From Glomus cerebriforme (Eukaryota; Glomeromycota; Glomeromycetes; Glomerales; Glomeraceae): DNA of 22,068 bases. The position numbers and the translations under genes were made by a program. Where the stretch lies: NCBI GenBank assembly GCA_003550305.1, contig QKYT01000449.1, positions 51,982 to 74,049 of the forward strand, written 5' to 3'. Under the pieces are notes generated by a model. It had not been told where the DNA came from. It ran no database searches and was given only the letters and a program-made list of their open reading frames with translations. Below are positions 1 to 9,407 of the stretch, one piece after another. Within the stretch, counting starts at the first letter, position 1; each line of letters begins with the position of its first letter.

Positions 1-315
1 AGTAACCGAATCCAAATACATTTTGTTTTCACATATTCCTAGTAATCTAATCATTTATTATTTAGGAAATTGTGAAACATGTACTGATAATATGGGATTT
101 ATTATAATAGGAAAAAAAGAAATGGCAATTTATAATTTTTTTAATACGGTTAAAGACAAATTACAATTGATGTTGATGAAATAATACAATATATCAAAAA
201 AATTTTTACAATAAAATGTCATATGATAAAAAAGTATATTTTTGGTTTTATATAAATGTCATAGGATAAAAATGTCTAGCGAAATGCTTAAATTTATGTA
301 TATTTTTTTGAAATT

Positions 316-1264
316 TTAATTAGTACAATGCATGTGACCTCTATTATAATTATCCGGGGTCCTGCTGCTGTTCAATTGGTTTTCTTTATTAAGCTTATAC
401 TTTCCAAAATATTCATATATATAAGTTTTTTTTCTTATAACTCATTTACCTGAATCGGTAATTTGATTTTTACTATATTCAACTTGATGTTGATTAATAG
501 CAAATTCTTTACACTTTTCATATTTCTTTATAGTATTCTTTACAACTAAACCTGGTCCTGAAACTGAAATATTTCGGATTTGCCAAAATTCTGAAACTGA
601 AATCTGAAATATTTTTGAAATCCGAAATTCCGAAATCCAAAATTCATGTGGAAATGCCGATATTCTAATTGGCCGGCATTATGGAAATTTCAGCCAGAAT
701 TATTAAATTTCCTAAAAAGGATATTTTATGTTACATGATTGATAAAAACAATTTTTATGAAACGGGTATCACCTAAAAAGGAAATGATCTACACGTGCGC
801 TTAATCCGACAATTTTTCGGCATTTCGGCCTGATTTTGGATTTAGTAATTCTGGCCGATAATAATCACGTGATTTTTACCATTTGCTAATTATTAATATA
901 AATAAAAACTTTAACAATAAATATCTCAGCAATCAGTGATCACAGAAAGATAATCTTATTACCATTAGACTCGCCTAATCGAGAGGAATCCAATGAACTA
1001 TAAAGCATCTTTCTAGAATTAATAAATGGCGAGATAAAAGTTTTATTATTTCAGCCAATCAGAATTTCGGAATAATTTCAGATTTCGGTTTCGGAATTTC
1101 AGATTTCGGATTTTGGGTAAATCAATTTCAGAGCCATCTTTATCTATAACTATCCAAGTATCAAAATGACATCCAATAGACAATTCTAAAAGTTTAGGTA
1201 TTATATAAATTGTAGTATCTGTACTTTCCTTTATAGGTATTTTAGAACTAAATAAAAACATCAC
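316..1264 (-). pseudogene. FAR1-like DNA-binding domain fragment, split by an insertion
   Basis: On the minus strand one reading frame starts with Met at 1264 and contains the segment LSIGCHFDTWIVI. It is interrupted at about 1152 and resumes at about 541 with KNTIKKYEKCKEF, then SKNQITDSGK. After one in-frame TGA (near 445) it continues as TYIYEYFGKYKLNKENQ to a TAA at 316-318. The order (GC.F.TW near the start, then KKY.K..GF.., then a Y.CEFGGKY-like block and a later HC) resembles the FAR1/WRKY-GCM1 zinc-binding domain found at the N-terminus of some Mutator-like transposases and related fungal proteins. A Tyr stands where a zinc-ligand Cys would be expected in YIYEYFG. The 596-bp insertion at 549-1144 splits it. 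It is a decayed transposon-derived fragment; the family call is from motif memory only. Confidence 0.5.
549..1144. mobile_element. Non-autonomous inverted-repeat element (596 bp), possibly hAT-like
   Basis: The arms at about 549-700 and 1046-1144 are inverted copies built from short GAAATYC / CCGAAAT words. They share an inner ATTCTRATTGGCYG block and outer TGG..CTGAAA blocks. Imperfect 8-bp direct repeats flank it: TACAACTA (541-548) and TATAACTA (1145-1152). Removing the element with one repeat joins the minus-strand frame as DTWIVI-KNTIKKY, which supports a real insertion. An 8-bp duplication is typical of hAT elements, but the termini are imperfect and do not clearly match hAT ends. No coding capacity is seen; the middle contains CACGTGA and GGCCGA words. 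Confidence 0.55.
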
Positions 1265-1487
1265 TGGTAATGTTTTAAATGTACAATATACAAAATTGCT
1301 TTATTAACGAAAGTTAGCAAAACTAAAATAAAATTTTACAAAGAATATAGTAACCTTAATCAAACTCACTTTCCTCTATAAGTATTTGTGAATCAAAAAA
1401 GTTATCAATGATAAGATTTTAAGTATACAATATACAAAATTGAAATTCTCCAATATTAATAAAACTAAAATAAAACCTAACAAAGCC
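1260..1487. repeat. Diverged direct repeat of about 80 bp, two copies
   Basis: The stretch at about 1260-1342 recurs at about 1408-1487. Shared blocks are ACAATATACAAAATTG and AAAACTAAAATAAAA followed by ACAAAG, at an offset of about 146-148 bp. It lies immediately upstream (in the minus direction) of the FAR1-like fragment, so it may be a duplicated promoter or leader of that element. No open frame is seen. Confidence 0.5.
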
Positions 1488-1829
1488 TCTATAAAAAATA
1501 TATATTCTTAAAATATACTTGTTTTATGGTTAAAATATATTTATATTATGATAATATACTTAAAATATACTGAAAAATGTATAAACTGATATATTTATAA
1601 TTAAATTTTAATAGTAAGTTATTATCTTAAATTATAATGAAATTATATTTAATTTTTACATTTATATTTAATAGATATCTTAAAATATACAAAATGGATA
1701 TTAAAAACCTCTTTAAAATTAATTTAATAATGTTTTATCACTAATCGAAATAGTCTATTTTGGCTAAATTTTGGCTGGCTGATTTTAGGCTAAATTATGC
1801 TCTAATACTGGTCGAAATCTATGTTAATC

Positions 1830-2105
1830 TTTGGGTACCATTCAAATGTAGATTTTAATTAAACTTATATTAAATTTCATAACAACCAATCAGTTAATAT
1901 TCAAGCAAATATTCAACACTCTTCGATACTACTCAAATGTAGATTTTGATTAAACTTATGTTAAATTTTGTAACAACTAATCGGTTAATATATATTTAAA
2001 CAAATATCTAACACTTTTTAGTACCACTCGGATGTAAATTTATTTCGATTAAACTTCTATAACATTATTGTTAGCATTCGTTATATTGAATTTTGTAACT
2101 TTATA
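1830..2105. repeat. Tandem repeat, three units of about 91-95 bp
   Basis: Units begin near 1830, 1921 and 2015. Each has a TACYACTC-like start, then ATGTAGATTTT, GATTAAACTTAT, a TTAAATTT.GTAAC block and a GTTAATAT...AAATAT..AACACT end. The third copy is the most diverged and decays after about 2090. No coding frame runs through it. The surrounding 1488-1829 stretch is AT-rich with repeated TTAAAATATAC words and holds no recognisable gene. Confidence 0.6.
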
Positions 2106-2325
2106 AACTAACATTCAGTCATCAATATACCAATACAAATATAACAATAGTAATTATTTATTTATTTTATTAATATATAAATAATACAATACAAATACAA
2201 TACAAATAAAAATTTTAAATAAAATCTAGCGCAGTATATCAACTGACAGAACGATTCGGTTATTCTACAATTTAATTAGGATTTTTAAAAAATAAATGAA
2301 ATAAAATTAGAAATATCATCATAAA

Positions 2326-2490
2326 TTATGCCAAAACTTGTAATAAATATTTTAAATCTTTTGCCTCAGTTTTCAAAGATTTACTATATTTATAATAATC
2401 ATCAAAGTGTTTATCAAAGCGTTCTTCATTTTCTTCTGTATAGGAAGAAATAATGGAAAGAACTGGTATTTGTCACCATAAAATTTTAGC
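2326..2490 (-). pseudogene. Short unrecognised coding-like fragment
   Basis: On the minus strand a frame reads VYYAKILW, a TGA, then QIPVLSIISSYTEENEER and a charged stretch with FDKHFDDYYKYSKSLKTEAK, ending at TAA 2326-2328. The composition (charged, helical) is more protein-like than the flanks. No start codon, partner exon or family is recognised. The rest of 2106-2980 is AT-rich and shows nothing further that can be supported. Confidence 0.25.
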
Positions 2491-2984
2491 ATAATAAACA
2501 TTTTTTGATATATTTACCTTTAATATTGGTATTAAATTCTTAGCCTTTTTATTAAAAATAAGACCACTCGGTATATTTGATGGATGGAGGAGATCATAAC
2601 ATTGCATTTCATTATTGTAATTTCAGTTTCTTGTTAATTAAACTGATTGTAATATTAGAGTATACGGATCGAAAACTTTTCAAAGAAGATTCTTTAACTG
2701 AAACAAATAATAATGTAAATATCAAATATACAAATAAAAAAAAAATAAAGATAAATAAATATCAGATACAGAATCTCGTCTAATCTCCATGAGAGATCAT
2801 ATACATTTATTATACAGCTTTGAGACTCTTTGTCATCTCACTCATTTCTGGAAAGTGGGTTTTTTTATCCATTAATAATTCAATAAGCTTTTTATTTCTC
2901 ATCATATTTTGATTTCATTATTATGATTCAAGTAAAGAACCTTTGCTTCTTTTATTTAATGTGTCTTTTTCTAATTGTTTATTA

Positions 2985-3590
2985 TTATTTTTTTTTGAAG
3001 ACGCGTTGAATCATAAACTTTATTCTGTACATCAATAGACAATGCCCGGTATACAATAACAAATAAAATTAAATAGTTCAAAGATAAGACATCCATCCAA
3101 AAGGAAAATTCCAACACGTCGCACTTACGTAGCATGAGTCCCAGAGTAAGGCCTGAATGCAAGACACTCCTTAGATATTAGTATGCTCTGGTTCTCCCTC
3201 ATAACTCCAGTGCTAGCACCAAATAAAAAAACCTTTCAATCAGTCCTCTCATATCTCCCCACAATCTCATTGGGTATTCTAACTAGTATGATATGTTATA
3301 AAAGGCACAATTCTTTTATAAAAGGAATTATGATTGCCAGCTACTAGTACCAACAACCAGAAAGAAAGGCAAACTATCTAATACTAAGACTAAAATATAC
3401 AAGAAAGAAAAAAAACTTACTTCTACCTCTACAATTTCCTTATCAAGGTCAGTACCAAGTCACCCTAACAGATGTTTCAGATGAATTGAGTCGACTGCTT
3501 ATACTGTCTCATCTGAAGGCCATCACCCAGTACTTTGTCTACCCCCATCGCTGGATACCCATGGTCTGCTTTATCATCCTACTCTAATTA
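2985..3590 (-). other. GC-richer island, possible retroelement 3' end
   Basis: This stretch has visibly more G and C than its flanks and no long open frame. Read on the minus strand it runs toward CAGAATAAAGTTTATG and then a run of A ending in an AATAATAATAAA tail (about 2975-2998), which is how a polyadenylated retroposed 3' end would look. A short imperfect inverted repeat around CATCTGA (about 3476-3515) is also present. No reverse transcriptase motif is in the window, and tRNA-type A and B boxes are not convincing. Confidence 0.3.
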
Positions 3591-3969
3591 TTTATTATTA
3601 TAAATACAAAAGTTATTACTATATATAATAATCATAAATTTTAAGCAATAAATTATACCTCGCTTAAATGGTTGTTAGTATATAATTGATGATTATCTGC
3701 ATTGATTCACTCTTTTATTTTGTAATTGTTTCTACTTCTTCTTGATCTATCTATGAAGTGTTTGGAGTCAATTGCTTATTTAATTATAAGAAGTATGATA
3801 ATTCAATTTTAAAGCCTTGATCAATTCTGAAATGAGTTTTCTTTAAATTTTGATGTTTGATTGGCTATTGAATATTTCATTATAGTTCATGTCGAGATCG
3901 GGAGGAATAGTTTTCAAAATTGTCTTCATTCCAGCCTAAATTATTTGCAAACAAAGAAANAAAAGAAAT

Positions 3970-4810
3970 TCAATAAGTATCAGTACAAATCATAAAATCA
4001 TCTAAAAAAATTGAACGAATCTTGGCATTTTTTTCGTTGTCATATGAACTAGTTGAACTTTTATCTGTACTACTATCCTCCGAACTGCTCTTATATTTAG
4101 TAAAGTGTTTTTTCTTTGATTTAGAGTGCCTTCCTTCTGAATTAATCTTTTGTCTTTTTTTCTCTGATTTCTTTTTTCCCTTTTGCTTATTTAATCGAGA
4201 TTCACCATCTGGTTTGAACAACTGCTGATACCTCTTAAAATCTGTAAAAAGTTGATTGTTTTCATGACTAGACTGCTAATAAGTCTTAAGATTTGTGGAA
4301 AGTTGATCATTTTCATAACTGAATTCTTGGTTAATTTTCATTAAATACTCATTATTTTATTGCAACCCTTTAAATCTGAGAATATCATCTGGAATTTTTC
4401 ACTGAGTTCCTTTAATTGCTATTGAAGTTTTTCATTTTGAGACTTTAAATTCTAGTTTTTAGCTTTTAAGTCTAGTTAAATGTAGAAAATAACATTAGAA
4501 AGTGAATAATTAAATAAAATTATATAATCAAAATCAACTGTCACTATTATATTCCAAACTAATATGAGTTGAATCTTGCCAAATGTGAATTAAATCTTGA
4601 ACATTTGTTAAATCTTGAGTTTCATGATTTTTATTAAGTAAATATTTAGTTGGAAGGTAAATTTTTTTAATTGTTACTGATGAACTTCCTGAAGAAATGA
4701 TAGATGTTGCACAGTTATTTAATAGATCTTCAGGAATTTAAAGGTGAAAGTGATCTCTCTTTAGTTTTGAACTTGTATCTTCATCAGTTTATTTTTCACA
4801 ATCTATATTT
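3970..4810 (-). pseudogene. Unrecognised protein: conserved-looking N-part, coiled coil, basic/Ser-rich tail
   Basis: Reading the minus strand from about 4797, one frame gives TDEDTSSKLKRDHFHL, a TAA, IPEDLLNNCATSIISSGSSS and then IYLPTKYLLNKNHETQDL up to a DSTHISLEYNSDS stop near 4537. A candidate intron (weak GTTGAT donor at about 4540, acceptor TTAACTAG at about 4472) leads to a heptad-like segment with LKSQNEKLQ and QLKELSEKFQ. This is followed by two related blocks, ENDQLSTNLK and ENNQLFTDFK. The last part is open: FKPDGESRLNKQKGKKKSEK, then a Ser/Lys-rich stretch, ending at TAA near 3970. Several stops and frame breaks make it a pseudogene. The family is not recognised; a transposon accessory protein is possible given the neighbours. 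Confidence 0.45.
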
Positions 4811-4939
4811 GTATATCAATTTATAATGAATTTTAGACTTTCAAGAGAGAAGTGAAAAAAAATAAGCTGAAATACCACTCTTTTTATAGAATTAATTAAA
4901 CTCTCAGTAAACTTCTGCAATATTAATCATTAAGCTTTC

Positions 4940-5420
4940 GTTATACTTTTACTGGTTTATTTTTAGTTAAATTAATTTAAATCAATCAAATTAATTAATA
5001 GAACAAGTTTTGTTACATTTTTACTGTTTATTTTTAGTTGAATCAATTTAAGTCAATCAATTTAATTAAATAGAACAAGTTTTGTTACATTTTTACTGTT
5101 TATTTTTAGTCAAATCAATTTAAGTTAATTAATTTAATTAATAGAATAAGTTTCATTACATTTTTTACTGCATTATTTTTAGTCAAATCAATTTAAGTCA
5201 ATCAATTTAATTAATAGAACAAGTTATGTTATATTTTACTACTTTATTTTTAGTCAAATCAATTTAATTCAATCAATTTAATTAATAGAACAAGTTTTGT
5301 TACATTTTACTGCTTTATTTTTAGTTGAATCAATTTAATTCAATCAATTTAATTAATAAAATAAGTTTTGTTACATTTTTTACTGTATTAAATCAATTTA
5401 AATNAATTAAATAGACTTCG
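4940..5420. repeat. Tandem array, seven copies of about 71 bp
   Basis: Units start at about 4940, 5007, 5079, 5150, 5223, 5294 and 5365; spacing is 67-73 bp. Each reads GTTTTGTTACATTTTTACTG, then TTTATTTTTAGT, AATCAATTTAA, TCAATCAATTTAATTAATAG and AACAA. The last copy is truncated and contains an N. The array lies between the divergent 3970-4810 pseudogene and the CACTA transposase relic, so it could be a subterminal or intergenic repeat of a transposon. That role is inferred from position only. Confidence 0.8.
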
Positions 5421-5454
5421 AANNAGNTGTTTANNAAGTTTATTATTTCATGCA

Positions 5455-8400
5455 CAAAATGGTTNGAAATAGAAAATTATCATATGTACTTAATAAAGAT
5501 TATCAACCAGATATTACTAATGCTATTAACATAACTAAAAAAAAATGAAAGTTTCATATTCTTACAACAAATGCAAAGGAAAATTAGTTTGATCCTTATA
5601 CAAAAAAGAGATATAAATCAGTTGATAATGAAATTTCCTCACAAAGTTCTAATATGAATATATATCAAGAAGATCAAGAAGTTTATGAAGATATGGATAC
5701 TGACAAATCGTCTCATTTGACTTCAATTGGAATTTTAATGCAGGATATTGAACGATCTGTTAATATAAAAGAAAATCAGGATATAATAGATAACAATTCA
5801 TATATCGATATTAATTTTAACTTTTTACCTCAAGAACACGCTTCAAGATATACCAAATACTCGATTGAACTAATTGAACCATCTGAATCTGAGCAAAGTA
5901 CTGATATTTCAGCAAATAATGAACTAAATGAAATTTTTGAGGATTATTTTGAACTATCTGAATCTGAATAAAGGCAAAGTACTAAGGGGCGTGACATTTA
6001 TTAGGTAATATTTTAGGGGGTGGGGGTAAAACAAAATCTTACGTGATACAAAATTATGCATTTTTATTGGTCAAAATTAATACTATATATATATTTAAAT
6101 ATTATTGGTTGAAAAAATCTTACCTAGGGGGGGGGGTAGGACCTCTTATGAAACTAATATTAGGTAATATATGTCACTGCCCTAATAATTCTCATGATAA
6201 TAATGACAGTTCGGTAAATAATGAACTAAATAAAATTTTTGAAAATTATTCATGTCTTCCCTTGAAATCATTTTATGATGCAAACATTATATACACAATC
6301 CATAATAATTAATTTTTATAGATACTCTTATAGATAATAAACTTTTGAAAAAGGTTCAATATACCAGAAATGACAATCAAATTTTTAATAAAATTCATGA
6401 AATTAGTTCTAAATAAAATCGAAATGATGATTTTAGTACATTTTCAGATTCACTTTACATGGCAAGAAATAAGCTTAGTTTGAAAGATCAATTTCAGACC
6501 TTTATATTTTACCTGAAATGCTACAAGCTTTATGAAAAGGATGAAGTAGAAAACTTTCGTCAAGGTGTAACTCTTGCAATTATAAAATGTCATCATGTTG
6601 AGTTTCCCAATTTATTAACCCGTCAGTTGAATTTGTGTCAAGAACTTTTATCTCGACTAACAAAATCATTAGATGCTTCGATTATAATTCAGCCTGAATT
6701 GATATATCCATTTGCCAGAATTAATAATCAGTTGGCAATAATGCTTTGTCAATCTGATTTCAAAAGCTCTTTCAGACATTGGATAACTTAGTCAAAAATG
6801 GATAATATTTTGACTGATATTTATGACGGAGAAGTCTGAAGAACTTTCAAAGATGATAATTCGACTGTTTTTTCTGATCTAAAGTAGCAGATTCACATCT
6901 CAGTCTTATACTAAACCTTAATTAATTTCAGTCATATGACAGAATGATATATAGTACAGGAGCCATATATATGGCTATTTGCAATTTGCCATGTGATATT
7001 TAATTTCGTAATGAAAACTTGCTACTTTTTGGTCTGTTACCTAAGCTGAACAAAGTTAGTTTGCACAAAATTAATTATTATTTGGCACTGATTGTTAATG
7101 AATTAGAGTCATTTTGAAATAGAGTGACTCTGAATACAAACGAATGTTTAGAAGAAAAGAGAATTTGTGTGATATTAATACTTGTATCATACAACATTCC
7201 TGCTACCAGAAAATATGTGACTATGTTTTAGCATTAGTTTCATACCATAAATGCCAAAAGAAGGCCAATTACGAGAATTGTCAGTATAACTTTGCTAGCA
7301 TGGATAACATGGATGAATGGTTCATTAGTCATTACTTGAGATTTTACTCAACATCGTCAGAATGTTTTAGGGTGGAGACGCTATAATTCTAAAGCTTCAA
7401 GAAATAATTTGTAAAGCAAACTGGTGTTAAATGGTCTGAATTGTTACAGTTATCATATTTTGATCTGATTCATTTTATAATAATAGATCTGATGTACTGC
7501 CTGTTTCTAAGCATTATAAGGTGGATTGTAAAACAAATCTTGATAGATTAAGGAATATTAATGAAGAATATTCTAAACGAAGTACAGAAAAAGATGAATC
7601 AATTTTCTGTACCAGCAAATATCGGTCAGATTCTGGAAAAAATATATTATGGTGAAGACTTTTCGATTTTCACTACCAATTAGTGAAAAATTTTTTTTAC
7701 AATTTATTCAACTGTCTTGCTTTGGAATTATTTGGGAAATAATGATCATAAAATTCTTATATATTTTGTAAGAGTTTGTCAGTTTTTTGTTAATAAAATT
7801 GTTGATGTTAATATAATAACTGAAGTCCATCAGAAATTAATTGAAATAGTGAAACTAATAAAAAACAATTATGGTCAAGATCAAATTACGCCAAATCTAC
7901 ATTTGGCACTTCATTTATATAAATGATCGTTTGATTATGGATCTTTATATGCTTTTTAGTATTTTTCCTTTGAGTATATGAATGGCGTGCTAGGTAAATC
8001 GAATTTATATATATTTTTATTAATTTTTAGTTAATTTCACTTACTAATTCTCATATTTTTTAGGTTCTTTGCCTAATAACCACTGACATATTGAACCAAA
8101 ACTTATGTGAAGAATGATATTTGATGTACAGATTATGGCTAAAAGTTCTGAAATAAACCCAAAGGATATTGAATTACTTGAAAATCAACTGAATGTTAAA
8201 TCTTTATCAGCAACAGATGAGTTTTCCTCTGATGAGATGTATCAATTTTTACTCTATTCTATGGATATTCAGAACTTAGTAATTACTAGAAGAGAACCAT
8301 TTCAAGTGAAATATTAAGACTCTCATCTGAAGATATATTATTGTCAAGCGAAATGCTTGACCGAATGGTTAATTATTATATGACAACTTACGAAATGTAC

Positions 8401-8490
8401 AATTTTTGAAAACCGTTTGAAGAAGGAACTGATGATTTAATATTTTTGATTGGCCATATGATCACATCATGTTTATTTGTATATTATTGA
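5455..8490 (+). pseudogene. CACTA (En/Spm) TNP2-type transposase, decayed
   Basis: A largely single-frame path with many stops runs the length of this region. Recognisable blocks in order: an acidic N-part (5654-5971); KDQFQTFIFYLK to LCQSDFKSSFRHW (6480-6785) and DIYDGEV.RTF (about 6820); YSTGAIYMAICNLPCDI with LLLFGLLPK and HKINYYLALIVNELESF (6950-7115); ICVILILVSYNIPATRKICD with a KCQKK pair (7165-7265); GVKWSELLQLSYFDLIHF (7425-7480); and MLWNYLGNNDHKILIYFV to ITPNLHLALH and SFEYMNGVLG (7717-7993). These match the layout of the Transposase_21 and DUF4218 families of CACTA elements. A clean intron (7994-8063, GTAAAT...TTTTTAG) precedes SLPNNHRHIEP. The C-part continues to 8317, then shifts frame to LRLSSEDILLSSEMLD and NYYMTTYEM, ending at TGA 8488-8490. 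Several stops look like CAG/CGA/TGG changed by transitions. No CACTA termini were found around it. Confidence 0.85.
5986..6182. mobile_element. MITE with TAA target duplication (PIF/Harbinger-like), 197 bp
   Basis: The left end GGGGCGTGACATTTATTAGG and the right end (reverse complement GGGCAGTGACATATATTACC) form inverted repeats, with 22 of the first 27 positions matching. The flanking TAA copies are at 5983-5985 and 6183-6185. Deleting the element plus one TAA rejoins the CACTA transposase frame as RQST-NNSHDNNDSSV. The interior has G-runs (GGGGGTGGGGG and a run of ten G) and no coding capacity. A 3-bp TAA duplication and GGG-type ends fit the PIF/Harbinger group. Confidence 0.8.
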
Positions 8491-9000
8491 ATCTTATTTT
8501 CAGTATAGATTCGTTTTCTCAGTTTTTCTTTTCTTTTATTTTATTTCTAACTTATATTTTTAGACTTTATTTCTTAAAGTTTAGTTGTTTTTCACTTTAC
8601 ATTTCATTTCTTTCTCTTTTTTTTATTTTTTTTNTTTGTTTTTATTGTTTTTGTTTCATATTTCATATTTCATTTTTCACTAATTTTATTTTATTTTTTT
8701 TTAGATCTTTTAATTCTTTTAGTTCTACAATTAATAAAGGTATGTTTTTTATTTTTTATTTATTTTGTTTTTTATTGTTTCTATCTTATATTTCGTTTCT
8801 TACTAACTTCATTTTTTTTTACTTTATGATTTTATTTTTACTTAATTTCCTATCATTATCTTTTGCTACCTAACTTCCTATTATGATCATTTTTCTATTT
8901 TTTGTCTCTCATCATTTTTCATCTCTAATTCTTTTCATAAGATAAAATTTTATACTATTTTACATTTTATTAATACATAGTATATATAAAAATGAAAATT
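8491..9000. other. Pyrimidine-rich non-coding stretch
   Basis: The + strand is almost purely T/C-rich (runs such as TTTTTATTTTTTT, with one N near 8634) up to about 8960. An open frame through it gives only Phe/Leu/Ile/Ser low-complexity sequence with no membrane-protein pattern of charged loops, so it is not called a gene. Weak internal repetition around TTTCATATTTCAT-like words is visible. Confidence 0.6.
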
Positions 9001-9001
9001 T

Positions 9002-9076
9002 CTATGTGCAAAATGTGCACATTTTTGTGAAGTCATATGTGCACATAATATTTTCATGTGCACATTGTGCACATAG
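9002..9076. repeat. 75-bp near-perfect hairpin of ATGTGCACAT words
   Basis: The left arm CTATGTGCAAAATGTGCACA and the right arm ending TGTGCACATTGTGCACATAG are reverse complements with one mismatch over 21 bases. A central TATGTGCACATA is itself palindromic. It lies about 330 bp upstream of the argininosuccinate lyase start codon. It may be a tiny foldback element or a protein-binding cluster; nothing decides between these. Confidence 0.7.
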
Positions 9077-9313
9077 ATTTTACACACTGTAATTAAAATA
9101 TTTTATATATTTATGTTACACAAAATTAATTTACTAATGATCGTCAAGTGATGTGAGTATGTGACATTTCCATAGACTTATTTGCTAATCAAAACAAACA
9201 AAAAAAAGATTTGATTTAAATTCGGTAAAATCCGTCAATATTAGATTTTATTCGTAATATCATTAAAAACATCTCATCTTGAGAAATTAAGATCAGATCA
9301 ATATATAATGACT

Positions 9314-9321
9314 TATAAATA
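9314..9321 (+). promoter_or_regulatory. Candidate TATA box of the argininosuccinate lyase gene
   Basis: TATAAATA sits 87 bp before the ATG at 9408, a reasonable distance for a fungal core promoter. Two long poly(A) runs (about 9343-9381) lie in the presumed leader. In a genome this AT-rich the match alone is weak evidence. Confidence 0.3.
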
Positions 9322-9407
9322 GTAGTTGATCTCTTGAAATTTAGAAAAAAAAAAATTTTCCTACTTAAAAAAAAAAAAATCCTTCCTCACTACGTCAAAT
9401 ATTAAAC

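Noticed and set aside
2577..2783. 68-codon plus-strand open frame
   Set aside because: Lys/Asn-rich end typical of AT-rich chance frames; no splice or family support.
2971..3162. 63-codon minus-strand open frame
   Set aside because: It overlaps the presumed untranslated tail of a retroelement, has no recognisable motif, and its end is formed by the A-rich tail.
3440..3580. Possible tRNA-derived SINE promoter boxes on the minus strand
   Set aside because: Only partial matches to A and B boxes with unsuitable bases at key positions.
8469..8873. 134-codon open frame rich in Phe, Leu, Ile and Ser
   Set aside because: It is a by-product of a T/C-rich tract: low complexity, one N inside, and no pattern of charged loops or a plausible start context.
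9389..9398. CACTACGT upstream of ARG4 as a CACTA terminus
   Set aside because: No inverted partner or 3-bp duplication was found around the transposase relic.
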